From the NCBI RefSeq assembly GCF_002288925.2, contig NW_022098001.1:12520557-12584556 (forward strand): a stretch of DNA of 64,000 nt, given 5' to 3'. A model generated the notes under the pieces. The model worked only from the letters and a program-made list of their open reading frames with translations. It was not told the DNA's origin and did not search any database. Position 1 is the first letter of the stretch, and every line of letters begins with the position of its first letter. The translations under genes were made by a program, and so were the position numbers. The stretch comes from Delphinapterus leucas (taxonomy: Eukaryota > Chordata > Mammalia > Artiodactyla > Monodontidae). Below, piece by piece: positions 1 to 11,542 of the stretch.

Positions 1-329
1 GGTGTTTCCTCCCCTTTTGTTTAAACCAACTTGTTGGACTGGCTAACAATTTTATTCATTATAGTTACCGTTTCATTTTTCACCCCCACAAGACGTATTC
101 TTTCACTATAAGATGTGCCCAATGTAATTAAGAACTTCTGAGGAAGAGAGGAAAAACCCACAGGCTTCGTTGCAGAGGGTTTACCTGACCCCTAACTCAT
201 GTAACTTTTAAGACAAAGCAAAGAAAACCGAGACAATTCTCCTTTAAGTGTAGAATAAGCTTTACTGGCATATTAGATAAAGAGCTGGCAATTTATGTCT
301 CTACAAGGAGACAGTGGGAAAAATATGGA
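1..329. other. unannotated unique sequence
   Basis: AT-rich single-copy-looking DNA. I see no ORF with family resemblance, no SINE end and no long tandem repeat. Confidence 0.5.
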
Positions 330-492
330 CATTCAGTGTGCAGGAGACCTAGGTTTGAATGACAGCAAGAGTTCACAGGAGTTTCCCCTGCTAAAAAGTG
401 AAGATTATACCCCTACAATGGTAAAATGACACCTGCACATAAAGTGTCTTAACAGTGCCTGGCACATAGTAGGTACTCAAAAGATGTTACTC
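330..492 (+). repeat. MIR fragment
   Basis: The 3' part carries the MIR hallmark cagtgcctggcacatagtag followed by gtactcaaaagatgtta. The 5' part (caggagacctaggtttgaat) resembles the tRNA-derived B-box region. It is diverged, as expected of an ancient mammalian SINE, and the middle has drifted, so the left edge is approximate. Confidence 0.65.
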
Positions 493-1549
493 CCGCTCCA
501 CTTCTCAGAATACAGCTGGGAAATGAGGCTTTTATGGCAAAAATAAGTTTAGGAAAAAATATCTATGACAACTAAATTATCCTTGTGAACACTCAATCAG
601 ATTAAAGATGGCAGAACGTGCCAAAACTTAAGACTTTCATAACAGGACACCATTTTCTCTTCAAACTGCAATTGAGAAATGAGAATTCTTCCCTATCTTT
701 TTGCTACTAGAATTCTTGAAGTCAGCCTTTGATGACATTTGATAGATATACTTGAACATACACACACAAACACATACACAGACCCCCTCCCTAAATATAA
801 GTGCTTACAAAGGAAAGTATGAAAATAATGCCCATGCTTCTCAAATTGAAAGGTCAGAATGACTTTAAAACAAACATCTTAGGGAAAGTAAGATCAGCAA
901 AAATATTTTCTGGTATGTTATATATGCTTATTAATTGTCTTTCACATAAAACTAATAAGTACAATAGTTATTATAAAGGCTTCTTTAGACATGTAAAATA
1001 TGCCCAGATAAACTCTATCATGGTTCACGCTTCATTATTTTCCCAGAAATGTTGTGAGTAGAATGATGAAAACCCTTTCACAATATTCCTTATCATTCTA
1101 ATGAATTAGCTGTAGCCTTTGCTTTCAGAGCCATAATAATATTAATGGTTTTATAACTCCAAAGCATTAGGATGAATTAAATGCTCTTAAGTAATCAAGA
1201 AATAATTAAAGGCCAGGAGAGAGTTTAAGTGTTTAAGTTCATGAATTTACCAAAATCAACTCCGATGCTCTTACATGAAATGTGCTTTTAAATTAAAATC
1301 CCATATTTCTTTAAGAGAAAGCATCTAAGAAACCCACAATAAAGTCAGCAAATACAATAAACATATAATATAACCACGACAATTATCATGATAAACACCA
1401 GACATTTCATTTGGCTGCTTTACGTCTGTGCCACACTTTCATGTCATCCAGGGAGATGCTCCCCACACCCAGGTGAGGTAGTCAATGCTCCCAGCACCCA
1501 GATGAGGCAGACCAGGCAGCGGGCATCACTGACATCAAAAAGGGTGCTC
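493..1549. other. unannotated AT-rich sequence
   Basis: Contains a short CA-rich stretch at about 757-781. An 86-codon open frame at 801-1061 has low-complexity composition and no family resemblance. No repeat family recognised. Confidence 0.5.
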
Positions 1550-1961
1550 TCTCTTTTTCTCTGCCATCCTGGTGTGTGCAGTAGAATCTGTTCCTCACCA
1601 GGTCTACTCACAAGATTTTCAGGATCAAGTGATTCCTAGCCAAGAAACAAAACAGAATTGTCCCAATTCCCCAATGGATTTGGATGAAAACTCGTAATAA
1701 AATCAAGTACAAGTCCAAGAGGAGACACTGGAGAAGAACCAGGCTGGGTCTATAAGGAGTTGCACATAAGCTGGCGCACATATTTACGCTGTTACCAAGG
1801 TCACTTGTATCTTAACGTATCACTCTGAAAACATTGCTACTATATGGACAGCCGATGTGCTTTATCGGGAAAATGATTTTTCTCTTTGTTTCAATGTTTC
1901 TGCACTAGTGGGCTGGCTTGGTAATAAATACGTTAAGACCTTTCGTTTGGGAAAAAAAAAA
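1550..1961 (+). pseudogene. RPL39: processed pseudogene of ribosomal protein L39
   Basis: Retrocopy of the mRNA for the 51-residue large-subunit protein eL39. The order seen is 5' UTR (ctctgccatcctggtgtgtg), coding part 1600-1755, 3' UTR, AATAAA at 1923-1928, then a 10-base A tail at 1952-1961. The coding part reads HK(I)FRIK, stop, FLAKKQ, then PQWIRMKT- and [12 protein letters not shown] codons ending in GL and TAA at 1753-1755. There are no introns. Lesions: the start ATG is AGG at 1600-1602; an Arg codon has become TGA at 1630-1632; one base is lost after the KKQ codons and one base gained a few codons later, restoring frame. It therefore cannot encode eL39. RPL39 is a common source of processed pseudogenes. 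A clear target-site duplication was not found, only a short A/G-rich match. Confidence 0.9.
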
Positions 1962-1983
1962 GGAAAGAATGTGAGTCTACAGA

Positions 1984-2095
1984 GTCCTACTCAAGATCGC
2001 ACAGCTACTAAGTGACATAAGAGGCGGGAAAGAAAGCAGACTCAAGCCCAGGTCTTCAGGGCGTCATGCCCACGGTATTCTTCACTCACAGTATG
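1984..2095 (-). repeat. MIR fragment, reverse orientation
   Basis: Reads as the complement of the MIR body: caagatcgcacagctactaa, then agcccaggtcttc, then a drifted version of the promoter region. It lies just 3' of the RPL39 retrocopy. Confidence 0.6.
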
Positions 2096-4328
2096 AGTCT
2101 TCTGCGGGGCACAACCCAGATATTTCAACTGGCTGCAGAACTTCAACTCCACAACTTCTGGGTCATTGATTCCTCAATTTTCCACCCCTGGACCTTCACC
2201 TTCCGCACCCAGGGGAAACATCATTACATTCTAAATGTCTCCAATTTCTTCATGGCAGTTATCTATGAGGCCTTTTTGATCAGACACACCTAGGGTTTGT
2301 GGAAGGAAATGCAGTTTTCCCCAATCTTTGTGTGATGTGGGTGTGATGGATGTCAGGGAAAACTGAGACACAGCCACAAGGTGACACTCTCAACACTACA
2401 GTCATAGGAGCAGCTCCTGCTGGTGTCACAGAGGTTCACTTCTGACTCCCCTTCTCCCACCGCCGCCCACCCTGTCCTCACCCTAATGGACAAGACCACA
2501 TAAGAACACAGTGTTAGGATTTACGTACTTTACACTCAGTTTGTCCAAAACCCTACTAAACTAAGACTCAACCTAAGTTCATTTCTTCTGCATAGACAAA
2601 CAAGGAAGATTTTTTTCAGTATGATGATCCCATAGGACCTGAGATATCTTCTGAATAAAAGATCAAATCAGATTCAGGGTGGTTTCAGCAATCAGTGTGA
2701 TTTATCAGGACCTCACTGCACTTAACTATAAAATGAGAGAGTGAGCATCTCTAATAAAACTTTCACCTCTAGAAAAAATTCTGACAATTGAAAAAAACTG
2801 ATGACTTACAAAGAGCAAATGTACCCACTTAGCCAGACTATTACTAAACAAAAATCTCATTTCTAAAACAAACTTCAGAAATAAGATCTTAGTGTATTAA
2901 TGCATACTATTCTTTCATATAATAATTCATTCATATAATATTCATTCATAAAAAACTGTAACTAAAATACTTGATAACGTTTTATGCCTTTGCTGTAATG
3001 CTTAACACGCTGTAATTTTCCTAAAAACGACTTTCCTTTCCTCAATGTACAATTTTTAAAAAATAAATAAATACACCTGGGCAGAAAAAGATACCTACCT
3101 ATCCTTTGATAAGCTTGCTAACTTATCAAAGTTTATGAAGTGGAGTGAACAACGGACAGAGAAAGACTAAAATGCAACAGAAGACAAGTCAGTTTTCCAA
3201 AGGATCACAAAGTTCAACTCCCAAAGCAATGGGCAAGGCGCTTTCCCAAAGCACTGGCAGGGCTGACCTCGTCACTTACTTACGGGAAACAATAAAACTT
3301 GTTAAGATAAACCACAGAAAAAAAATCTAAAATCTGATGGCATTTCCTTGGAATGTTTTATTTTGGGTTAGATATCAAAAGTCCAGAGGTGTGTAAGGGA
3401 AACATCTTAGGTACGTTCATACAGCAGCAAGCACTCTTCAGGCTTTCCCTTTAGAATCCTTCACAAATGAAGCCCCATTAAATGAGAGGTCCTTTACCTC
3501 TCTGTGTGAAGCCAGGCCACAGGGAAGCAACGTTTAAGGGACTGCAGGCTAGACCTGCAGAATGTAACTGCAATGAGAAGAGGTGTGAAATCTATGAGGT
3601 ATTGATTACCTTTTCAGGAGTCCCAAACACCCTCCTCGAACTGCATTCACCCTTGGACCTGCCCTTGCAAAGTTAAAAGCATGAAAGTGCCTCTTAACAG
3701 GTTGCAGGCCACCCCTCTCTTTTCCCACCCCTACTGATGGTACTACAGGCGGCTTACACAACCATTTTAAATGGGACAAGGACAGATCCCTACATTTAAA
3801 AATAAGACTAAAATGTAAAACCTTCTCGCTAGGACAGATGAGGACACCTGAGTCTTTCACAGGGTGTAATTACCAAGCCACCAAGCTACAAGATTACGCC
3901 TAGGCCTGGTAACAGAAAGAACAACCAAGATGCTGGCAAAGCATCAGTATACAGGCCTGTAGTTTGGTAATTGGCAGTTGACGGGCTGTAGAGCCTGTTG
4001 GTCTGTAATGACAGAGCAAGGTCATCGGTGGCCTCAGAGTAAAGATGACAAGTGTCCTCATCCAGTATGTAGAGAGGAAACAGAAGTATAACCCTCACTT
4101 CAACAGTGCTTTTACAGGCAAAGGGCCTGTCGGACGGCACAGAGTAAGAGCTCAAATTATACACTTTTTAAAGTTCAAAACTCAATTTTAGCACTGCTGT
4201 AAACAAACTCCAGTGCACAGATCTGAATAACTGACAACCTTCTTAAGAGTTAAATTTATCTTTTAACCCAAATGTATGAAACATGGACGGTAATACTTCC
4301 ACATCAGCTTTGAAAATTGCTTAGAAGA
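2096..4328. other. unannotated sequence, no recognised gene
   Basis: Mostly AT-rich with a T/C-rich patch near 2440-2480 and a short A/T tract at 3060-3072. Small open frames (for example 3482-3676 and the opposite-strand 3606-3860) show no protein-family resemblance. A possible very old MIR in reverse around 4020-4060 was too weak to call. Confidence 0.5.
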
Positions 4329-4520
4329 GCGGTTCTCAAGGTATAAGGTGGAGCTCTGTACCACCAGCATCGGCATCACCTGGATACTTGTTAGAACTAT
4401 AAATTCTCAGACCCCACCCCAGACCTACTGAAACAGAAACTCCAGGGTGGGACGCAGGGATCTGTGCCGTAACCAGCCTAGCAGGTGGGTCTGATGTCCA
4501 CTGAAGTTTGAAGACCACTA
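4329..4520 (+). mobile_element. MER5A non-autonomous hAT-Charlie DNA transposon
   Basis: Starts gcggttctcaagg and ends gaagtttgaagaccacta, which are the terminal inverted repeats. The interior matches the MER5A pattern: catcacctggatacttgtta, cagaccccaccccagaccta, ctgaaacagaaactccaggg. Near full length at about 190 bp. It is an ancient eutherian element, here inactive. Confidence 0.9.
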
Positions 4521-5193
4521 GCTTACAAGAGAATGAAGACACAAGAGTGAAAAAGTATAAGATATTTGTAGGAAACAGGGGTACGGAAAGAACACTCAGC
4601 TTAGTTAGGTAGCAAACAGCATGAGGGAATGTATCAGAAATAAAAATGAAAGTTAGGTAGAGAAGCCAGGATATTCAAGTTGGTTGAGTGCCAGCCTAGG
4701 AAGCCCAAACTCTAGCTGGGAATTGTGAGCTCTTGAAAGTTTGGGGGCAGGAAGTGAGATCGTGAGAAGGGTGGGTTAGGAAAAGCTAGGAAGACTTGAC
4801 AGAAAGCTGTCAAGAAGGCTACTCTAGAGCAAGCTAATGAAATATGGACACGGGAGGGATTTGTAAGGTGTCAGGACTGGAAGTTTCAGTAAGACGTGGC
4901 AACAGAGACATCGCACTGACACCCTTCATAGAAAAAGCAATGAAAAAGATAAGTTTGGGAGAAGACCAGCCAATGTCGCTTTCGGTGTTTGAGGTACCAA
5001 CAGAGTGTCCAAGGGAAATGTCTACCCGGTGATTAGAACAGTGAAAGAGAAAAGAGCATAGAGCCAGAAAAACAAGTCAGGGATGAGGCGTGCATGTGAA
5101 AATGATGATGTGAAGCCACAGAGTTAAGTGATATTGCAGGGGGAAATGTAAAGAGAAAAAAAAAAAAAAAAGAATGGAACTTTACAGGTGAAG
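4521..5193. other. unannotated sequence
   Basis: Purine-rich on the plus strand, ending in an A-rich run at 5158-5171. Nothing coding or repeat-derived was recognised. Confidence 0.5.
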
Positions 5194-5206
5194 GGCCCCC
5201 TCTCTT

Positions 5207-5422
5207 TTTTTTTTTTTTTTTTCTTTTCTGTGGTACGCGGGCCTCTCACTGTTGTGGCCTCTCCCGTTGCGGAGCACAGGCTCTGGACGCACAGGCTCAG
5301 CAGCCATGGCTCGCGGGCCCAGCCGCTCCGCGGCATGTGGGATCCTCCCGGACCGGGGCATGAACCAGTGTCCCCTGCATCGGCAGGCGGACCCTCAACC
5401 ACTGTGCTACCAGGGAAGCCCT
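5207..5422 (-). mobile_element. CHR-type tRNA SINE, short (deleted) form
   Basis: Reverse orientation: poly-T, tgtggtacgcgggcctctca, body, then the 5' end as the complement ctaccagggaagccc. Target-site duplication: ggccccctctctt at 5194-5206 and ggcccctctctt at 5423-5434, one base different. It contains the sequence that forms gagcggctgggcccgtgagc in sense, diagnostic of the deleted form. Open frames across it are artefacts. Confidence 0.93.
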
Positions 5423-5677
5423 GGCCCCTCTCTTACATTCACTAACCTATCATCAAATGAACCTTGACTTCCGTGGGAGAACCATCCAAGTCCCCAAATA
5501 GGAAATCTGGAATTTAGATCAGCCTGCAGATACAGAGAGAGAAGTGGGGTAATTGAAGCACAAAAGCTCTGCTTGAAAACAATCCTAATTTTATTTTAGG
5601 TTTCACTAGAATGAAGAATTGAAGGTGAGGACTACCAATTATATTTGTATCAATGGAATCCCTGGTTCTAGTAGTTA

Positions 5678-5716
5678 CTCATCCTCACCGGTAATTATCT
5701 TACCGGTGAGAATGAG
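5678..5716. repeat. 17-bp inverted repeat with 5-base loop
   Basis: Left arm 5678-5694 and right arm 5700-5716 pair at 16 of 17 positions, including a perfect 11-bp core ctcaccggtaa / ttaccggtgag. Separated by ttatc. Not part of a repeat I recognise. Confidence 0.85.
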
Positions 5717-5971
5717 TGTGCTGCTGTGAACGGGTAGCCTTCGGAAGAGACGGAAACGAGGCTTGGACTCATCGTTATTCTACTGATGCAGAGCCTCTGG
5801 TAACAAGCACTCCTTTCCTCAGAAGCTCCCAGAGCTCCCAAGACCCACAGGGAGCGTCCTCCCTGCCAGCCCCCTGCCATCCCGACTCCCCCATGAACCA
5901 TTGCCTTCAGAAGGCCTGCCAAGAACAAGCAAGGGAGGCAAGGCAGCTCCGGCAAACATACTGCCTCTGTC

Positions 5972-5999
5972 ACTTAAAACTTAAAGGTAAGTTTTAAGT
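5972..5999. repeat. 11-bp perfect inverted repeat
   Basis: acttaaaactt at 5972-5982 and its complement at 5989-5999 flank aaaggt. It lies about 260 bp from the longer hairpin at 5678-5716. Confidence 0.8.
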
Positions 6000-6009
6000 C
6001 ACTGAAAGG

Positions 6010-6038
6010 TTGTGGCCCAGAAACAGACCGGCAGAAAC
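6010..6038 (+). mobile_element. old L1 fragment, 5' piece
   Basis: tggcccagaaacagacc corresponds to the L1 ORF2 region that normally precedes tatatggtcaactgattttt. The rest of this L1 resumes at 6303, after the MER2 insertion. Confidence 0.6.
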
Positions 6039-6302
6039 ACAGCTGACCCTTGAACAACGCAGGGGTTAGGGGCGACAACCCTCCTCACAGTTGAAAAACC
6101 CACCTGTAACTTACGGTTGGCCCTCTGTATCCCTGGCCCCCCATATCCATTGTTGCCAGTATCCCCTGCATCTGCCTGTCACGCCAACGATTCAACCTAC
6201 CACGGATCATGCAGTAGTGCAGTATTACATTTTACCACTGAAAAAAACCCACGTATAAGTGAACCCGCACCATTCAAACCCATGTTGTTTAAGGGTCAAC
6301 TG
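6039..6302 (-). mobile_element. MER2 (Tigger-type) DNA transposon nested in L1
   Basis: Terminal inverted repeats cagctgacccttgaacaac at the left and ttgtttaagggtcaactg at the right. The interior contains tatccctggccccccat and cgtataagtgaacc, as in the MER2 consensus read in reverse. It splits an L1 ORF2 fragment, and TA flanks the right end, as expected of a TcMar insertion. It is an inactive fossil. Confidence 0.85.
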
Positions 6303-6720
6303 TATAGTCAGTTGATTTTTAACAAAGAGGCAAAGGCAGTACAATGGAGAAAAAACATCTTTTTGACAAATGGTGCTAGAACAGCTGGACATCCACCTGC
6401 CCCCCCCCAAAAAAATCTAGACACAGACCTTACACCCTTCACAAAAATTAACTCAAAATGGATTATAGACCTACATGTAAAACACAAAACTATAAAACTC
6501 CTAGAAGATAACATAGGAGAAAATCTAAACGACTTCGTGTATGAGAATGACTTTTTAGAGACAACACCGAAAGCACAGTCCATGGAGGAAATAATTGATA
6601 ACAATTCATTAAAATTTAAAACTTCTGCCCTGTAAAAGACACTGCGAAGTGTCTTTGAAGACAAGCCACAGACTGGGAGAAAATATTTACAGAAGATATA
6701 TCTCATAAAGAACTATGACC
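6303..6720 (+). mobile_element. old L1 ORF2 fragment (C-terminal region)
   Basis: Resumes with tatagtcagttgattttta, then the L1 string tcaaaatggattatagacct and gggagaaaatatttacagaa. The open frame 6117-6635 encodes the degraded ORF2 tail (NSKWIIDLHVKHKTIKLLE) fused to MER2 sequence, so it is not a gene. An L1MA/MB-age copy is likely. A 9-bp hairpin (aaagacact / agtgtcttt) sits at 6636-6657. Confidence 0.85.
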
Positions 6721-7186
6721 CAAAGGTTGTGCAGCAAGTGGTCTTCTTATTTGACAGGGGCCACCTGGCCATTCTGTGTTTACTAGCCTTGATTCGCTTT
6801 CTGCTCATTTTTTCTCCCCATCGCGACCCTCTGGGCTTTGTTCTTAGTCAGATCCTTTTACTGCCGGTACCCAAATATTTCCCCACAATAATAAACATTT
6901 CCAACTAAGGGAAGGAACTGGGAAAATAGATATGATAAGGCAAAAATTTTCTTTTCCGATATGGTAAAAACTTTGTTAAATCTACTAAGGGATGCCGCAC
7001 CATGGGGCCATGGTACCACGATGAAATAAACAACAGTGGAGCAATACCAAGCGGCTCGTGAGTAGAAGCTACCTGGAGAATAAACTCAATCAAGGCCATC
7101 CCACTCACCTTGCACAGTCAGGCTGTTGTGAATTCCCACTTCTCCACAGTCCTTTGGGAATCCAATGCTTGTTTATACAAGGTTTC
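6721..7186. other. unannotated sequence
   Basis: No coding potential or recognised repeat between the old L1 and the following SINE. Confidence 0.5.
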
Positions 7187-7199
7187 TAAAATGGGCAGG

Positions 7200-7425
7200 G
7201 GCTTCCCTGGTGGCGCAGTGGTTGAGAGTCCGCCTGCCGATGCAGGGGACACAGGTTCGTGCCCCGGTCCGGGAGGATCCCACATGCCGCGGAGCGGCTG
7301 GGCCCGTGAGCCATGGCCGCTGAGCCTGCGTGTCCGGAGCCTGTGCTCCACAACGGGAGAGGCCACAACAGTGAGAGGCCCGCATACCGCAAAAATAAAT
7401 AAATAAAATAAAATAAAATAAAATA
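7200..7425 (+). mobile_element. CHR-type tRNA SINE, short form
   Basis: Full 5' end (gcttccctggtggcgcagtg), B-box-like ggttcgtgccc, and a tail of taaa/taaaa repeats at 7386-7428. Target-site duplication aaaatgggcagg at 7188-7199 and 7426-7437. The variable tail suggests replication slippage. Confidence 0.95.
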
Positions 7426-7439
7426 AAATGGGCAGGACC

Positions 7440-8124
7440 AGGGCGGGTGGTGCTTACAATATGACAGATGCTCTGGTTGTTTTTTTCTTTTTCTCACCAG
7501 CTCTCTCTTTCAAGGACACTACCCTTCATTTCTTCTCTATGTGAAATGTATGTACATTTCTATACCTAGAAGAAAATCCACCTTGCTTGGCCAAACACAT
7601 ACTGGGCACACTTTGACATGGATACTAAAACTTGGAGGGTAAGTAAACACACTTCAAGCTGATGGCTGTGTTTTCCTGCCAAGGTGTGGGACTGTTCACT
7701 CCAGCTTTGAAGAGCTATTTTATCTCTCTTTTAAAAGACTAAGGGCTCTTAACCTAGTACGCAGGGAGTATATGGATGTTTTTAAGAGATCCATCAGCCT
7801 CCGATTTTTTAAAAAATAAAATCAAGTGTATGTGTACAGCTTTCATCAAATTCTCAAAGGAGTTTGTGATCCAAAAATAGCCCAAGTAGCACTACACTAG
7901 GTTCTGCAGAGAAATCCAGAAACACTTCTTCCATCTTAAAAGTCAAACCCTAAAGTCACATAAATAATAAAACTATAGCTTTAAAAACATAAACTCTGTC
8001 CTTTTATATGCAAACATTTGTTATGCATCATATTATGTTCCACCAACTATTTTAAAGGATCAATATTTGAGACCCTTTAGTAATTCAGTTACACACCTCC
8101 TGTGGAACAATGAACACATACATC
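7440..8124. other. unannotated sequence
   Basis: Unique AT-rich DNA. No gene or recognised repeat. Confidence 0.5.
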
Positions 8125-8320
8125 ACTTAACACTTTTATATAAACATCCTTTAATCTTCACAAAAAGCTGTGAAGTAGATATTATTCATGTTTCAAAAGT
8201 ATGAAAACAGACTTACAAAGTTAAAGTTTTTTCTCAAGGTCATAGTACTAGTAAGCTGGGGTTTGAACCTAGGTCTTCTGATGCCGAAATCTGTGGTAAC
8301 GTTCTGTAAAATACTACTTT
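8125..8320 (-). repeat. MIR, reverse orientation
   Basis: Complement of MIR: tttaatcttcacaaaaagctgtgaagtag, later tctcaaggtcatagtactag, then ggggtttgaacctaggtctt. Both the 3' and the B-box halves are present. Confidence 0.7.
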
Positions 8321-8334
8321 AAAAAGTATCAATT

Positions 8335-8582
8335 GGACTATAGAGACTGAAATTTGATTACTGGTTGCCTAGAGTTGAGGAGTGGGGAGATGGAAAGAAG
8401 AGGTGAGAACTGCTGGGAGGTGGGGGGAATGACTGCTAATGAATACAGGGTTTTTTTCAGGGGCCTGATGAAAAAGTTCCCAAATTAGAGTGTGGTGATG
8501 GTTGTACCCCTGAGCTGTGTACTTTTTAGATGGATGAACTATACGGCATGTGAATTACATCTCAGTAAAGCTGTTAAAAAGT
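8335..8582 (+). mobile_element. 5'-truncated L1, 3' UTR end
   Basis: Contains attactggttgcctagagtt, gacagggtttttt-like text (tacagggtttttttcagggg), tggtgatggttgtacccctg and the end gtgaattacatctcagtaaa. This is the conserved 3' UTR of L1MA/MB-age elements. Confidence 0.8.
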
Positions 8583-8985
8583 CAATTAAAAACTAAGGGA
8601 AGGAATCAATTTTCAATATTTTGTCAGCTTTAAGATCAAAGTAAATACAACTCAAAAACTCACGGAGGTATTTTGTTTCCCCAAGTATTTACAATTCATT
8701 TCACATTAGGGAGTTCAGTAACTGGAAGAGAAAAGCTGGCTTACTATTCCTGGATTAATTCTAGCTTGGTTAGAATTCGGCTGCAGAACTCCTGAGTTTC
8801 CTTTACCTCCCCTCCTGTAGAGTGGGGACTGAACCACCTATTTACACTCTAACCTAGAGAGGCATAAAAATGGAGACAAAAGCCTAATACTCAGAAAGGT
8901 TTAATCCCTAAATCATTACTGGTCATCAGGGGTATAGAAACAGCAAGTTATACTAATGTCATGAGAAGTACTCATGAACACAGCA
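8583..8985. other. unannotated sequence
   Basis: Unique DNA. No gene or repeat recognised. Confidence 0.5.
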
Positions 8986-9194
8986 TTTTTTTTTTTTTTT
9001 TTGCGGTACGCGGGCCCCCTCACCACTGTGGCCCCTCCCGCGCAGAGCACAGGCTCCGGACGCGCAGGCCCAGCGACCATGGCTCACGGGTCCAGCCGCT
9101 CCGCGGCACGCGGAATCCTCCCGGACCGAGGCACGAACCCGCGTCCCCTGCATCGGTAGGCGGACTCCCAACGACTGCGCCACCAGGGAAGCCC
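8986..9194 (-). mobile_element. CHR-type tRNA SINE, short form
   Basis: Poly-T at 8986-9002, gcggtacgcgggccccctc, and the complement of the 5' end ccaccagggaagccc at 9180-9194. More CpG-rich and slightly diverged. No convincing target-site duplication, which may mean flank decay. Confidence 0.93.
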
Positions 9195-9214
9195 TGAAGC
9201 TTATCTTTAAACCA

Positions 9215-9600
9215 CAGTTTCATTCTTTCACTTCTCTTTTCAGAAACGTTCAATGGTCTCTTATTATTTATCTTATTAAATCCCATATCCTCTGCCTGGC
9301 CTCACACCTCACCTCATTTCCCACCTATTACAATAGCCTCAAGGTCGGTCACCCTCCTCAGTCTCACACTCAACTCCATCTCCAAATTAGTGGAGATTCC
9401 CCAGCAATCCCTTTCATTCTCTCCTCTAGCCTTCAAACTCCTAAATCTTTTAAGCCCTACCTCAAATCTCACCTCCTTCTTGGCCATTCAGCATTGATGC
9501 TCCTCTCTCACATCATTACATCCTATCTAGTCACCACCAGACCTTGTACCAAATACGGCAACCTTGTTTCCACCATCATTCTTTGGGGAGGAGGTCCCAC
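9215..9600 (+). mobile_element. L2-like LINE fragment
   Basis: Degenerate version of the L2 3' region: gaaacgttcaatggtctctt, ctctgcctggcctcacacct, ctctagccttcaaactccta, ctcaaatctcacctccttct. High divergence fits an ancient LINE. Edges approximate. Confidence 0.6.
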
Positions 9601-10868
9601 ATGACAAGCACCTAGACCAGAACTGAGTATAAGGTAGATAACTTAGTCATTAAATTATCATGAGTAGACTTACTCCCCAACTCCAGTAAGTCATGTGAAA
9701 CAGTCTAAAAATAGACCAGTTCCTCTACTAGCAATCCATGAAATAATCTGGAAATTATAAGTGACATTTAAGATAATGTGTGAGTTAAGAGTTTTCTATT
9801 GAGGTGCTTTACTAATATATATCAGTTTATTACACAGTAATAAAAAATTCATATGATTTATGGAAATGCTTCAAAATCGGATATTTGATTTATATGGACT
9901 TATCCCATTTAAAAATCACATCGTTCTTCCATTCAATAAATATTTCAGAGCACCCACTAGGTGTCAGGAACTTAATCATCAGAATTCAAGCCAATTTCAA
10001 GAGGTAAAATTCAGAAATGCAGCATCGTTACATTCACTTTGAAAAGATTTCCTCCATACACATCAAGGATGCAATTGAAGACAACACCCAACACAGGCGC
10101 CGACACAGGCAACATCCCTACCAATGAAGGTCCATCAGCTTCCTGCCACAATGCCACCATCCGCCATCTCTTTTGCTTGAGTATTGTTCCTGGTTACCCA
10201 AACCTTGAGCGTGAATCACAAATCCTCTTCTCTCCCAAGAACCAGGGCAAATCCAGTTACTTTCCTCTCCACCCACCAGAAAAGCAGCATGTCTGAACCC
10301 TAGCAAACCATTTCTAAATGACACACATCTCTACCCTACACTTATAATCTCCTCAACCACCAAGAACAGGATGGATCCTTCTCAGACGGGTTTCATGCAA
10401 TTAGAACTGCTAACTACTCATGTGTATGGGCTTTATTTACAAAGTACACTGAGTGTAGACACGGTTTAGACATGCCCTGACATCTATCCTCAGTATCGGT
10501 TTAATGTACTTATGTTCCACTTGTACTTGTGTATCTTCTTTAAAAAAAAATCCCAGCCTGGCATTCTAGCACCTTTCTGCTACACAACACAGCTGTTTTG
10601 TTTTTGGGCTTGGGGCAAGTATCAAAGGGACGAAAATATTGTTTAGCAAGAAACAACACATATCCTTACATATGAAGAAACAACACTCTATATATAAAGA
10701 TATGGAGTGATCACACATATGACAAAATATTCAATTGATCCAATCTTAAAATTGGTTAAAAGTTAAAAATCCACGGCGTGAGAGCAGTAGTGTGGCCAAA
10801 GAGGAGGAATAATTTCCATGTTTAGTTTCTTTTTCTTTTAAACATAATAACATTTCTTATTATCCCCC

Positions 10869-10929
10869 ATAGAGCAATGAGAATGATTCAAGTAGCTGAT
10901 GGAAGCCACCAGGTAAAACTGCACAGCTA
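10869..10929 (+). repeat. 61-bp inverted duplication, arm 1
   Basis: Begins atagagcaatgagaatgatt and ends aaaactgcacagcta. An exact reverse-complement copy lies at 11543-11603. The match ends abruptly at both edges. It matches no repeat family I recognise. Confidence 0.95.
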
Positions 10930-11542
10930 TTTTATAAAGCTGGCTTATATGTCATTAACCTTTCAAATGATCAGCCCCAGAGAGGGAAACATAATGGTGA
11001 AAAATCTGAACTAACATTACAAAAATAATCCAAACCATAAATTTTCTAATTCAAGTTGGACTTCCAAGTATGTCACTTAATCCCATTCGAATATACGTGT
11101 ATGTGTGATATTCTGAGAATTCACTCCAAACAAACTATGTTTTAACAACCAAGCTCAAGAGGAAGTTGAGAGGTCCAGCTTTCACTAAGTTTAACAATTT
11201 ATTACGGCTCAAGCTGGATATATATTATTCTTAGACCACGAGAAAATTTATACCATCTCAAACCTCTGCAACAGGCAAAGTACGGATGCCTCAATTTGCA
11301 GGGTCAGTAAAGGGAGTCTAAGAGATGAACAAAGGAAGGACACTGGTGTAGAAAATGCTATTAAATTGGAAGAGTAAGTGTTGTCAGGAGTAACTGAAAA
11401 GTGGCCTCATTTTCTGAAAACTTCCAAGACCGTGAAGTATTACACACCAGAGGGAAAACATTTTAATCTAGCCCACTTTATCAAATTCCACATTTGCGTT
11501 TAAACGTTTATGCAGCTCCCTTAAATAAATACTAGTATCTAT

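Noticed and set aside
5188..5467. Proline/serine-rich open frames in SINEs on both strands, recurring near 7.2, 9.0, 23.8, 32.5, 38.0, 55.7 and 62.8 kb
   Set aside because: The same peptides recur wherever the short CHR SINE occurs. They are translations of a GC-rich noncoding repeat, not genes.
7200..7260. A functional tRNA gene at SINE 5' ends
   Set aside because: A- and B-box-like sequences are present, but the region does not fold as a complete tRNA and is the head of a SINE.
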